This document shows, piece after piece, positions 26,738-36,279 of a DNA stretch of 47,834 nucleotides (position 1 is its first letter; every line of letters starts with the position of its first letter). Below the pieces are notes generated by a model, which was given only the letters and a program-made list of their open reading frames with translations, did not search any database and was not told the DNA's origin. The stretch covers positions 1 to 47,834 of the forward strand of contig JAGLSB010000509.1 of NCBI GenBank assembly GCA_023135955.1, read 5' to 3'. A program made the position numbers and the translations under genes. The DNA is from Bacteroidales bacterium (lineage in GTDB: Bacteria > Bacteroidota > Bacteroidia > Bacteroidales > GCA-2748055).

Positions 26738-28192
26738 ATGAAAAAGTTCCTGTTAAAAGCAATCGCAGTCTCTTTTACAAGCAGTCTCTTTGCGCAAAAC
26801 GATAAACCCAACGTATTGTTTATTGCCATCGATGATATGCGTCCGGAACTCAATTGTTACGGCGAATCTCAGATCATCAGTCCGAATATGGACCGCCTGG
26901 CAAACGAGGGGATAACATTTACACGAGCTTATTGCCAGCAAGCCCTTTGCGGGCCTTCACGTTTAAGTCTGATGACAGGTATGCACCCCGATGGAATTGG
27001 AAATTACGGAATGAATAGTTCCAATAAAATAGAATGGCGTGATTACCGACCAGGTGTAACAAGTTTACCGGAACAATTCAGAAACAATGGTTATTATGCT
27101 GAAGGTTTTGGAAAGATTTATGATAACCGATTAGGCATTGATGAAGGATATTCCTGGGATAAGTTTACACAAGGATGGAAGGGCGCATACAGTTCTCCAC
27201 GGGCTCAGGAAATACTGGCCACAGCAGATTCTTTGATCGCCATAGGCGAGGAACCGGATATTATCCGGCCAGCAGTTGATTTTTGGGATACAACAGACGA
27301 AACTTATACCGACGGCAGCAATACAAAACTAGCTGTCGAATTCCTTCAAAACTACATCAAGGATGAACCTTTTTTCTTGGCAGTGGGTTTTTCAAAACCG
27401 CATCTTCCTTTTGTAGCACCAAAAAAATATTGGGATTTATATGATCGCAATAGCATAAAACTTCCACAATATGCCAATGTTGCCCCGGGCTTTACGGAAT
27501 ACACTTTGTCGCCATATAAAGAAATTGAGTCCTATATAAGCAGGTCCATTATTGATGAGGACAAAACCAAAGAACTTCGTCATGGTTATTACGCCTGTAT
27601 AAGTTATGTAGATGCACAGATTGGTAAAATTCTGCAAGCCCTGGAGGATAAAGGCGAGCTCCAGAACACCATTATTGTTTTATGGGGTGATCATGGATTT
27701 AAGCTCGGTGATTTTGGTGAATGGGCAAAAGCTACCAACCTTGAAATAGATACACGGGTGCCTTTCATCATCCGCTTCCCGAAAAAAAGTATGGCAGGTA
27801 CAAAGATAGCTACCCCGATAGAATTAACCGACATTATGCCTACACTGTGCGATTTTGCCAACATTGAAACCCCTTCAAATGCAGAGGGGAAAAGTCTTCT
27901 TCCATTACTTTGCGACCAAAACGCTGAATTAAGGCCCTTTGCATTAACCCAATATCCTAGAAATGGTATGGCATACTCAATTCGAACCCAAAAGTGGCGC
28001 TATACAGAATATGTCGATAAAAATACTTTCGAAACACGGGAACAGGAACTTTACCTGATACGTGATGAAATCCTAATGGAGGAAGAAAATGTTGAAGATC
28101 TGTACCCGGAAGAGGTAGCACGATTGTCGAAAATGCTGCATGATTATCTGGAAACAGCTCCAAGGTGGGATGGTCCGGCTATACCCTATTAG
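26738..28192 (+). CDS. Sulfatase, iduronate-2-sulfatase-like
   Basis: A 484-residue sulfatase with a signal peptide (AVSFTSSLFAQND). Signatures: FIAIDDMRPELNCYGES, formylglycine motif ALCGPSRLSLMTG with Cys71, FGKIYDNRLGIDEG, FFLAVGFSKPHLPFVAPKKY and WGDHGFKLGDFGEWAKATN. Closely parallels the gene at 23259, so the two probably arose by duplication; a large difference is an insert around residues 150-190 (SPRAQEILATADSLIAIGEE). The 239-bp gap upstream (26499-26737) has no recognisable locus element. The start is chosen at the first Met before the signal peptide. Confidence 0.94.
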   Translation: MKKFLLKAIAVSFTSSLFAQNDKPNVLFIAIDDMRPELNCYGESQIISPNMDRLANEGITFTRAYCQQALCGPSRLSLMTGMHPDGIGNYGMNSSNKIEWRDYRPGVTSLPEQFRNNGYYAEGFGKIYDNRLGIDEGYSWDKFTQGWKGAYSSPRAQEILATADSLIAIGEEPDIIRPAVDFWDTTDETYTDGSNTKLAVEFLQNYIKDEPFFLAVGFSKPHLPFVAPKKYWDLYDRNSIKLPQYANVAPGFTEYTLSPYKEIESYISRSIIDEDKTKELRHGYYACISYVDAQIGKILQALEDKGELQNTIIVLWGDHGFKLGDFGEWAKATNLEIDTRVPFIIRFPKKSMAGTKIATPIELTDIMPTLCDFANIETPSNAEGKSLLPLLCDQNAELRPFALTQYPRNGMAYSIRTQKWRYTEYVDKNTFETREQELYLIRDEILMEEENVEDLYPEEVARLSKMLHDYLETAPRWDGPAIPY

Positions 28193-28236
28193 GATAAAAC
28201 AAAACCAATTAATTTTCAGAAACAGTTTGACAACAA

Positions 28237-29676
28237 ATGAAAAAGGGATTATTGCTAATTGCACCTGTAATTTTAGGAATTGGCTGTAGTATTGCTGAAA
28301 ATAAGGCAGAACAAAAACCTAACATTATTTATATTCTTGCCGATGATCTCGGATACGGGGATTTAAGCTGCTTAGGTCAGGAAACATTATACACACCTAA
28401 CATTGACAAACTGGCTAAGGAAGGGATGATCTTTACCCAGCATTATGCCGGATCTCCAGTTTGTGGTCCCTCAAGAGCAGTATTAATGACAGGCCAGCAT
28501 ACAGGACATGCTATCATCCGCGGAAATAAAGCATTTCAAGGTATTGGGGTAGCTCCCCTTGAACCACAGATAGTTACATTACCCGAAGCACTAAAGAATA
28601 ACACGTCTTATACTACCGCAATGTGTGGAAGGTGGCACCTCGGGGGTGAGTTATCGGATCAGACACCTTACCATCGGGGATTCGATTACCATTTTGGGAA
28701 GCTAAGTTCAGATTATGGCAATAGGTTTGGTGTTATGATTGATACCCTTTGGGATGAAACCGGCAATCATATCCCTTACCAAAGCTATTCGAAATTACAG
28801 GTAGAACCCATGTATGAAAACGGAAAGTTGTTTAATCTTTCTGAAGTCGAGATGGCTATGAGACCAATCAATATGGATGAGTTAGTCACCGACAAAGCGG
28901 TCCGCTATATAGAAACAGACAGGAAGTATCCCTTTTTTTTATACATAGCATATAGTCTGGTTCATGCTCCTATGGAGTACCATAAGAAATACCCGGTAAG
29001 CAATACAGATTGGCCGGAAGAGGAAAGGGCCTTTGCAAGCATGCTAACAGCTCTGGATGATTATGTGGGTAAAATACTGAAAGCTCTGGATGATGCCGGG
29101 CTCACAGACAATACCATTGTAATCTTTTCCAGTGATAATGGCGCACACAGCGAGCAACACGATTATCGCTTCTTTAATTCAAGTGGGAAGTTTAAAGAAT
29201 ACAAACGTTCATTTCATGAGGGCGGATTCCGGGAACCCTTGATCGTGCGATGGCCGGGTGTGGTTGATGCAGGAAGTCATTCCGATCATATTTCAGCATT
29301 TTGGGATATTATGCCAACCTTATGCGATATTGCAGGAGCTCCTGTTCCTGAACAAAGCGATGGAATTTCATTTTTGCCAGGCATTAAAGGTGAAAAACAA
29401 ACAGAACACGAATACCTCTACTGGGAATTCAATGAAGATATTTACAAAAAGAAAGGGAATTACAAACAAGCAGTGCGCCTCGATGATTGGAAAGGGATCT
29501 ATTATATCAATGATGACATTTTTGAATTATACAATCTTAAGGAGGATATTTCAGAAGAGAATAACATTGCAGAGGAGTATCCTGACATAGTTGAAAAGAT
29601 TAGAGAAATAATGAAGGAAGCACATACTCCAAATGAACGTTTTCCATTGCTGAAGGAAGAAAGGGCTATGAACTAA
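28237..29676 (+). CDS. Sulfatase, arylsulfatase A-like lipoprotein
   Basis: A 479-residue sulfatase with a lipoprotein signal (IAPVILGIGCSIAE). Features: YILADDLGYGDLSCLGQE, formylglycine motif VCGPSRAVLMTGQHTGHA with Cys76, CGRWHLGGE (Arg in place of the usual Lys in GKWHLG), FFLYIAYSLVHAPMEYHKKY and FSSDNGAHSEQHDYRFFNSS with FHEGGFREPLIVRWPG. This is the arylsulfatase A / GALNS-like branch. The 44-bp gap to the upstream sulfatase suggests one operon. The substitution Lys to Arg in the GKWH motif is unusual because this Lys normally contacts the sulfate group. Confidence 0.93.
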   Translation: MKKGLLLIAPVILGIGCSIAENKAEQKPNIIYILADDLGYGDLSCLGQETLYTPNIDKLAKEGMIFTQHYAGSPVCGPSRAVLMTGQHTGHAIIRGNKAFQGIGVAPLEPQIVTLPEALKNNTSYTTAMCGRWHLGGELSDQTPYHRGFDYHFGKLSSDYGNRFGVMIDTLWDETGNHIPYQSYSKLQVEPMYENGKLFNLSEVEMAMRPINMDELVTDKAVRYIETDRKYPFFLYIAYSLVHAPMEYHKKYPVSNTDWPEEERAFASMLTALDDYVGKILKALDDAGLTDNTIVIFSSDNGAHSEQHDYRFFNSSGKFKEYKRSFHEGGFREPLIVRWPGVVDAGSHSDHISAFWDIMPTLCDIAGAPVPEQSDGISFLPGIKGEKQTEHEYLYWEFNEDIYKKKGNYKQAVRLDDWKGIYYINDDIFELYNLKEDISEENNIAEEYPDIVEKIREIMKEAHTPNERFPLLKEERAMN

Positions 29677-29898
29677 GCTCGCGAGCTCACGAAATAATTT
29701 AGGTATGGTAAGCAAAACAAATCAGAATTAATTTTATTGAAGATCCATCTGGCCATTAAAATATGCTACAAGCAGATGAATCTGAATAACAAAATAAGAA
29801 GCAATTCGATAAAAGCCCTTCAAGAATGCAGAGGGCAAATATGAGCTGCATTATGATCTTTTTAATTGTATAAAAATTAAGTTTTAAATCACTTCTTT

Positions 29899-31581
29899 AT
29901 GAAGACAAAACTGGCAACTGCCTTATTCCTTGGGGACCTATTATTATTGACAGCTTGTGGAACTCAACCGGAAGAAAAGGGGCAAAAACAACCAAATATC
30001 TTATTCATCCTAACTGATGATCAGTCCATGGATCAATTTAATTTCCTCCCGGAAGGAAAAAATGAAGACGGTACTTTTATGAACCTGACTCCAACAATTG
30101 ATACACTGGCCAGCCAGGGGGTGATTCTCGACGGACTTTATTGTCCGAGCCCCTTAAGCGTTCCGAGTCGGTTTAATTATCTAACCGGAATGTATGCCTC
30201 CCGGGCAACCAATCAGTGGATGCAGGATTTACATCGCATCCATAAACATACCTTTATAGCTCAGGAACCGGAAATAACCCCCGAAACACCTACTCTTGCC
30301 AGACAATTAAAGGAATTGGGCTATGTTACAGGTTTTATTGGTAAAAACCATAGTGTGGAGCAAAGTGAATGGACAAAACTGCCGGTTGATGCCGATGTTA
30401 CTACTGAAGAATCAAAACAATATTTGCAGGCTCAGCAAAAGCTGATAAAACAGGCCATTGAAAACGTTGGATTTGATTATGCAGACAGAATCTACCATAC
30501 CAATCCCTGGGCTCACGGACCAAAAGCTATTTCAGTTCATAATCTTGAGTGGCTGACAGAAGGAGCATTGGGCTTCATAGATAAAAATGCAGACAAACCC
30601 TTTTATCTTTATTTTGCCGTAACCATTCCTCATTCTCCAAAAAATGGATGGAAATCGGATCCAAAGGCCACACCCGCAGGGATTTTAGATTCTTCTCCAG
30701 AGATTGGAACTGACCGGAAGAGCATTCCGAAACGTCTGAAAGAAAAAAATCTCGAAATGTCAAGAGGGGATATGTTATGGCTGGACGATAATATTGGAGC
30801 TTTGATTAAAAAACTGGAAGAGAAAGAAATTCTGGACAATACCATCATAGTTTATGTTAGCGATCACGGCGTGGAAAGCGGAAAAACCACTGCCTACCAA
30901 GGTGGTATGAAAACCAAAGGATTTATCTGGGCGAAAAATCTGGCCGGAGAGAAAGTCAATCATAGTCTCTGCAGTACAGTAGATTTAGTGCCCACTTTAA
31001 TGGATATGGCAGGTGGAAAGCTTGCTGATTATCCATACGACGGTGTGAGTCTTAAACCCATTTTAACCGGAGAGAAGGACGAGGTTCGCAATTCGGTTTA
31101 TGGCGAAATGGGACATTCCAGGGCAGTGATAAAAGGAAAGTATAAGTATATAGCATTGCGCTATTCAGATTATACTTTAAATATGTCAAAAAGCGAAAGA
31201 GAAGCCTGGATGGAAGCAATGGGAATATATATGAGAGCAATAGGCAGACCACCTTTCGATAACGATCTGAATGGACCCTTTGGTCATTCAGGACAAATAC
31301 CCGGGGGATGGGACAATGAATGGAAAGCCATGAAAAAATACCCTGCCTATTTCGATGCGGATCAGCTTTATAATCTGGAAGAAGATCCCAACGAACAAAA
31401 TAACCTGGCAGCTATTCCTGAATACCTGGATATTATGAATGAGATGAAAGAGGAGCTTCAGATATATATCGATAAACTACCAGGTGGATTTGCTGAGTTT
31501 AAGGAGGATGAATTTGAGAGCTTTCCGCAGGATAGTATTCTGGAACGTGCAGCCCGATTAAGAAAAAGTGTCTTTCATTAA
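29899..31581 (+). CDS. Ser-type sulfatase-like lipoprotein
   Basis: A 560-residue lipoprotein (LLLLTACGTQPEE) of the sulfatase fold. The first metal ligands (ILTDDQSMDQFN), GKNH and SDHG are present. At the formylglycine position the sequence is PLSVPSRFNYLTG: Ser87 takes the place of Cys, within an otherwise normal xPSR motif. Ser-type sulfatases exist (Klebsiella AtsA) and some radical SAM maturases accept Ser, so activity is possible. Other differences from its relatives at 11739 and 19559 are GKNHSVEQ for GKWHMGG and AYQGGMKTKGFIW for the EGGVRVPFIV motif, which loses the Arg and Pro. The C-terminus (LPGGFAEF) still follows the same subfamily. It may be a sulfatase with altered specificity or a non-catalytic binder. 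Confidence 0.88.
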   Translation: MKTKLATALFLGDLLLLTACGTQPEEKGQKQPNILFILTDDQSMDQFNFLPEGKNEDGTFMNLTPTIDTLASQGVILDGLYCPSPLSVPSRFNYLTGMYASRATNQWMQDLHRIHKHTFIAQEPEITPETPTLARQLKELGYVTGFIGKNHSVEQSEWTKLPVDADVTTEESKQYLQAQQKLIKQAIENVGFDYADRIYHTNPWAHGPKAISVHNLEWLTEGALGFIDKNADKPFYLYFAVTIPHSPKNGWKSDPKATPAGILDSSPEIGTDRKSIPKRLKEKNLEMSRGDMLWLDDNIGALIKKLEEKEILDNTIIVYVSDHGVESGKTTAYQGGMKTKGFIWAKNLAGEKVNHSLCSTVDLVPTLMDMAGGKLADYPYDGVSLKPILTGEKDEVRNSVYGEMGHSRAVIKGKYKYIALRYSDYTLNMSKSEREAWMEAMGIYMRAIGRPPFDNDLNGPFGHSGQIPGGWDNEWKAMKKYPAYFDADQLYNLEEDPNEQNNLAAIPEYLDIMNEMKEELQIYIDKLPGGFAEFKEDEFESFPQDSILERAARLRKSVFH

Positions 31582-31599
31582 TTCTAAAAACATAAAATT

Positions 31600-33366
31600 A
31601 TGGTCTATATCCTTTTTCTAATCCTGATATCCAGCCTTTTTGTGGCGGGATGTAAATCTTCAGAAGAAACAAAACAAATACCTAATGTAATCATCATCCT
31701 GAGCGACGATCAGGGTTGGGGTGATCTAAGTATGAATGGTAATACAAACCTAAATACCCCAAACATTGATGGAATAGCCAGGGACGGAGTAACTTTTAAT
31801 AATTTTTATGTTTGTGCGGTCTGCTCGCCCACCAGGGCCGAATTATTGACAGGACGATACAATTTTCGAGGTGGAATATACAGTACAGGAGGTGGTGGTG
31901 AACGTCTGGATATTGACGAAACTACTATAGCCGAAGTGTTCAAAGATGCCGGTTATCAAACGGCTGCCTATGGAAAATGGCACAACGGCATGCAATATCC
32001 CTATCATCCAAACGCCAGGGGATTTGATGATTTCTATGGTTTCTGCTCTGGACATTGGGGAAATTACTTCTCACCAATGCTTGAGCATAATGGGAAAATT
32101 GTTAAGGGAAATGGATTTATAATCGACGACTTCACCGATCACGGACTTGCTTTTATGGAGAAAAACAAGGACAAAGCCTTTTTTCTCTACCTTCCTTTCA
32201 ATACTCCCCATACCCCATTTCAGGCTCCTGCTAAAAATTGGGATAACTTCAAAGACAAGGAAATAAAACTGCTGGATTATACAGGTAAGGAAGATCTGGT
32301 GGAAACCCGGGCAGCTCTGGCGATGTGCCAGAACATTGATGAAAATGTGGGTCGTATTATTGCCAAAACAGAAGAACTAGGGATAGATGGCAATACCATT
32401 GTGCTTTATTTTAGCGATAATGGTCCGGCCAGAAAAAGATGGAATGGAGGTATGTTGGATAGAAAAGGTAGCACTAATGAAGGAGGAGTGAGATCCCCTC
32501 TCGTTATGAAATGGCCTTCAGGAATTGAGGCGGGAATAAAAACTGACCGCCTGGTCTCGGTTACAGACTTGCTGCCAACCTTAAGCGATATGTGCAATAT
32601 CCCTTTGCAAACCAACAAAGCTCTTGACGGGATAAGCGTGAAAAGCACAATCGTTGATGGTGAAACAGATTGGGCAGACCGCTTTGTATTGAATAACTGG
32701 AAGGAAAAAATAAGTATCAGATGTCAACAGTACAGGTTATCACAAGATGAGAAGCTTTATGATATCTCAACTGACAGGGGGCAGAAAAAAGATCTAAGCG
32801 CTGAGCTTCCTGAAATCAAAGCAGAAATGATGAAAGTTGCACAGGAATTCCTGAAACAAAAAGAAGAGGAGCTTCCGAAGGAGGATGATCGTCCCTTTTA
32901 CTTAGGGCATCCTGCTATGAAGTATACTCAGATACCGGCCCGGGATGGAACAGCTTATGGTAATGTCAAACGGTCCAACCAATGGCCGAATTGCTCCTTC
33001 TTCACAAATTGGATAAGCATAGAAGATAGCATCACATGGAAGGTAAATGTCCCAGAAGACGGGAAATTCAATCTTACACTATATTACACATGTCCTGAAG
33101 GGGATCAGGGATCCACTATTCAATTATCAGTGGGTGGAAACAAATTACAAGCTAAAATCCTTGAAGCATATGATCCACCGCTTCGGGGAATGGATGAAGA
33201 TTTGTCGCCACGAATAGAATCCTATGTAAAAGATTGGAAAGTTATTGAAATTGGTGCAATTAATTTGGAAAAAGGAGAGTCTGATATGTGTATAAAAGCA
33301 CTTGAGATGCCAGGAAGAAGTGTAATGGATTTTCGTTTACTTTTGTTTGAAAGAATTGATATCTAA
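31600..33366 (+). CDS. Sulfatase with C-terminal beta-sandwich, lipoprotein
   Basis: A 588-residue protein with a lipoprotein signal (ISSLFVAGCKSSEE). The catalytic part has ILSDDQGWGDLSMNGN, formylglycine motif VCSPTRAELLTGRYNFRGG with Cys75, AYGKWHNGMQYPYHP, LYLPFNTPHTPFQAP and YFSDNGPARKRWNGGMLDRK with STNEGGVRSPLV. This is the arylsulfatase A type often seen in algal-polysaccharide loci. After about residue 430 comes an extra domain of about 150 residues (AMKYTQIPARDGTAYGNVKR, ITWKVNVPEDGKFNLTLYYT, PGRSVMDFRLLLFERI), a beta-sandwich resembling carbohydrate-binding modules appended to some sulfatases. It follows the Ser-type gene by 18 bp and is probably co-transcribed. Confidence 0.93.
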   Translation: MVYILFLILISSLFVAGCKSSEETKQIPNVIIILSDDQGWGDLSMNGNTNLNTPNIDGIARDGVTFNNFYVCAVCSPTRAELLTGRYNFRGGIYSTGGGGERLDIDETTIAEVFKDAGYQTAAYGKWHNGMQYPYHPNARGFDDFYGFCSGHWGNYFSPMLEHNGKIVKGNGFIIDDFTDHGLAFMEKNKDKAFFLYLPFNTPHTPFQAPAKNWDNFKDKEIKLLDYTGKEDLVETRAALAMCQNIDENVGRIIAKTEELGIDGNTIVLYFSDNGPARKRWNGGMLDRKGSTNEGGVRSPLVMKWPSGIEAGIKTDRLVSVTDLLPTLSDMCNIPLQTNKALDGISVKSTIVDGETDWADRFVLNNWKEKISIRCQQYRLSQDEKLYDISTDRGQKKDLSAELPEIKAEMMKVAQEFLKQKEEELPKEDDRPFYLGHPAMKYTQIPARDGTAYGNVKRSNQWPNCSFFTNWISIEDSITWKVNVPEDGKFNLTLYYTCPEGDQGSTIQLSVGGNKLQAKILEAYDPPLRGMDEDLSPRIESYVKDWKVIEIGAINLEKGESDMCIKALEMPGRSVMDFRLLLFERIDI

Positions 33367-33374
33367 AAGGGAAG

Positions 33375-33405
33375 TTGGCGATTAGATGGCTATGATATAA
33401 TTTTG
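33375..33405 (+). promoter_or_regulatory. Possible conventional promoter before the GH51/79-like gene
   Basis: TTGG at 33375-33378, a 19-bp spacer, and TAATTTTG at 33398-33405. This fits the ordinary Bacteroidota promoter more than the 19-bp locus element. The ATG at 33439 follows 33 bp later. Confidence 0.4.
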
Positions 33406-33438
33406 CGGGAAAAGATATCAGTATTAATAACAAGAAAA

Positions 33439-36261
33439 ATGCCTAATAATCTCTTAGAAATCATTAGTTGGAATAAAGTTTTATTCTTCCATCTAACTTT
33501 TCTTATGTGTTTTACGGATCCGATTATCCAGGCACAGGAAACTTATACCCCATACACCATTCGAATTGATATATCAAGAATAAGCAATCCAGATTGGTTT
33601 AATACCATGTATATTGCTGAAAGCACAATTACCAACTGGCAGTTTAAAGCCATGAATCAGGAATCAGAAAATGTTTATTATTACTCTGATACTATATTGG
33701 AAGGAACTACAATCCGGCCAACGTTCTCTTACTCTGAAGGCTGGGGGACATCTGAAAGGGCACCAATTTGTGCCCAGGAGGGGAATAGTTCGAGAACACA
33801 AACCATTACATCCGCAAATAATGATTTCACCTTTTTCTGGGATGAATATGATTGTGAAGATCAGGTTGAATTGGATATTCTGAATGCAAAACCAACAGCA
33901 AATATCTTATTCTCAAAGGATAATCTGCTTGGAACAGTGGAACGCGAAGTATTGGGTCAGGGTCTTATCTACGACAAAGAACCTGATTCTCTTTGGTCAG
34001 CCCCAGAAGGGTTATTGTTCAAAGAAGTCAAAAACTTGTCGTCGGGTATTTTAAGATATCCTGGTGGTGTTGGAACCAATTACTATCACTGGAATAATCC
34101 TACCGGAACCTATAAAGACGATAACTGGAATCCAAATTATAATACGAGCAATAATATTGATCCGGATTACTGGATGAGCGTGGATGAGTATTTGTCTCTT
34201 TGCACCGAAATGGGAACAATTCCATTGCTGGGAGTTAATATTGAATCCGGCCTGGTTTATAATCGTGAACAAGATGGAATAGATGAGGCGGTTTCCCTCG
34301 TGGAACATACAAAAGACTTAGGATTTGAAGGCGCATATTATTACCTTGGCAATGAGCCCTATGTTCTTGATAACAACGAGGTTGATTTGTCAGCTACAGA
34401 ATATGCCAATCGATTCTTAAGTTATGCAATTGCAATAAAAAATGCTGATCCGACTGCCAAAACCATCTTAAACTGGCATCGCTATATCGCTGAGAAAACA
34501 GAAGAGCTCCATGAAATTTTTCAAATCGCTGGAGAATATATTGATGTGGTGGATTTTCACTGGTACTGGGAAAATGGAACGACATCCTTTGCTGAGTGGC
34601 GCAACCAGCAGGGAATGAGAACCTCAGTCAGTAGTTTGGGTTATATAGGTGGAACCTATGAAGAAGATGCCAAAGCCTTTAAGGATACCATGTCAGCGTG
34701 GGGTTATGAGGATGTGAAACTCGCTTCGTTGGAATACAATATTGGTAAAGGAAATTCATTCAATTATCCTTCAGAATCTGAAGTCTCCCTTATGGTAGGC
34801 GAGATGCTTCTTCAATTCATAAACGGTAGTGTTGATATAGCTTGCCTGTGGCCTATGCATTTCCCATTTCAATATTATTCTGAATATAACAACGCAAGGA
34901 CCTTATTTGCTGAAAACCGTGCTTTGGATAAAAACGCACTGTATGATGTTTTCCATTTCCTGAAAGATGTTCCGGGAAGGAAATTAATTGGCTCATATTC
35001 CAACAATGAATGGGTATACGGTTTGGCTGTAGTAGATTCAGTAAGCGGGGAAGTTGAGTTATATCTACTGAATCGGGCAGATTCTCCTATTTCAGGTATT
35101 CTTCCACTTACTGCCGACTTGTTTGAACCCGGGAACCTGGAATTGAGCTCCATTCTTTCTTTTGTCGAAGGAGAGAACTATAGAGCTGATACCAGTGAAG
35201 GATTCTTTAACCTATCCAATGGGGATGTAAGTGTAGAACTTCCGGCCTTTTCAATAACAAGAATAGCACTTCCTCCAACAGACTCTTTGTACAAGAAGCA
35301 ATCATATAATGTAGAGTTCGAAATTCTTGATAAAGAGAATGGACTGCCGGTTTCCAATTGTACGCTCGATTTTAACGGTATGCAGCTGATTACTGATGAT
35401 CAGGGCAAAGCGAATCTTGTAAATCTGGATTATGGTGAATACTCCCTGTCACTTTTGGCAAATGGCTATGGCACCAGAACAATTAACAGGATTGAGATCA
35501 TATCCGACTCAAGTTTTACATTCTATATGACTGAAGAAAATAATGAGTTTTCAGTCACCCTCAAAGTTCTTGACCGGGCATCAGGGATTCCTGTGAACAG
35601 GGCGATAGTAAATTTTAACAATGAACTCGGGAATACAAATAGTTCTGGTGAATTATTTATTGATAAGATGGAAATGTGTGAAATGATCTATAGTATAGAA
35701 CACTCTGACTATTTTGTCTTTACCAGCTCCTCTGTAATTGCAAGCGATACAATTTTGATCATAGAGTTGACAAGGAAGCTGGCAGACATCCAGTTTGAAG
35801 TCAGTAATTCAGAAGGTCCAATTAGTAATGCGTCTGTAAAAATTAATGATTATTCAATATCTACGGATTTCCTGGGAGTTGTTTTTATGGATAAACAACC
35901 TGCCCGAGTGGAATATCGCTATAGCATACAGGAATCAGGATATAAGTTTGTTGAGGATACTTTCTTCCTGGAGATTGATACTATTATAAAGGTATTGCTT
36001 GAACCAGCGACAGGATTAGATAACGAGCCCTTAGGACAGCTAAAAATTTATCCAAATCCTGTATCTGATATATTATACATAAAATCTACTTACTTAGAAG
36101 CCCAGGTAAGCCTGATAAGTTTGGATGGTAAAACTGTACTGAAGAAATTACTAAATGAAAATGGAAGTATTGACATATCCGGAATCTCTGAAGGATATTA
36201 CTTTTTGAAAGTGCAGACAAAATCTATTAGTAAATCATTTAAAATGTTAATTATCAGATAA
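33439..36261 (+). CDS. T9SS-secreted GH-A hydrolase, GH51/GH79-like, with C-terminal beta domains
   Basis: The ATG at 33439 gives 940 residues with a signal peptide (LTFLMCFTDPIIQAQE); an upstream in-frame TTG at 33403 is unlikely. Residues about 25-150 form a beta-rich, possibly carbohydrate-binding region. The TIM barrel has SGILRYPGGVGTNYYHWNNP, a GH51/GH79/GH30-like opening, acid/base candidate Glu306 in YYYLGNEPYV and nucleophile candidate Glu432 in ASLEYNIGKG. It is followed by the usual beta-sandwich (ELYLLNRADSPISGILPLTA). Residues about 625-850 carry about three carboxypeptidase-regulatory-like repeats (DKENGLPVSNCTLDFNGMQL, DRASGIPVNRAIVNFNNELG), and the end is a T9SS tail (LKIYPNPVSDILY). 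Likely an exo-type glycosidase on arabinose- or uronic acid-like residues; specificity unknown. Confidence 0.82.
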   Translation: MPNNLLEIISWNKVLFFHLTFLMCFTDPIIQAQETYTPYTIRIDISRISNPDWFNTMYIAESTITNWQFKAMNQESENVYYYSDTILEGTTIRPTFSYSEGWGTSERAPICAQEGNSSRTQTITSANNDFTFFWDEYDCEDQVELDILNAKPTANILFSKDNLLGTVEREVLGQGLIYDKEPDSLWSAPEGLLFKEVKNLSSGILRYPGGVGTNYYHWNNPTGTYKDDNWNPNYNTSNNIDPDYWMSVDEYLSLCTEMGTIPLLGVNIESGLVYNREQDGIDEAVSLVEHTKDLGFEGAYYYLGNEPYVLDNNEVDLSATEYANRFLSYAIAIKNADPTAKTILNWHRYIAEKTEELHEIFQIAGEYIDVVDFHWYWENGTTSFAEWRNQQGMRTSVSSLGYIGGTYEEDAKAFKDTMSAWGYEDVKLASLEYNIGKGNSFNYPSESEVSLMVGEMLLQFINGSVDIACLWPMHFPFQYYSEYNNARTLFAENRALDKNALYDVFHFLKDVPGRKLIGSYSNNEWVYGLAVVDSVSGEVELYLLNRADSPISGILPLTADLFEPGNLELSSILSFVEGENYRADTSEGFFNLSNGDVSVELPAFSITRIALPPTDSLYKKQSYNVEFEILDKENGLPVSNCTLDFNGMQLITDDQGKANLVNLDYGEYSLSLLANGYGTRTINRIEIISDSSFTFYMTEENNEFSVTLKVLDRASGIPVNRAIVNFNNELGNTNSSGELFIDKMEMCEMIYSIEHSDYFVFTSSSVIASDTILIIELTRKLADIQFEVSNSEGPISNASVKINDYSISTDFLGVVFMDKQPARVEYRYSIQESGYKFVEDTFFLEIDTIIKVLLEPATGLDNEPLGQLKIYPNPVSDILYIKSTYLEAQVSLISLDGKTVLKKLLNENGSIDISGISEGYYFLKVQTKSISKSFKMLIIR

Positions 36262-36279
36262 TTTAAAAAGCCGAAAATT

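Noticed and set aside
29676-29687. A 12-bp perfect palindrome AGCTCGCGAGCT just after a stop codon
   Set aside because: There is no loop or T run, so it is not a terminator, and there is no second copy to suggest a regulatory site.
29815-29880. NAEGKYELHYDLFN-like frame as a trace of a sulfatase C-terminus
   Set aside because: Resembles the ELYDL segment near sulfatase ends, but only about a dozen residues match and the region has stops on both sides.
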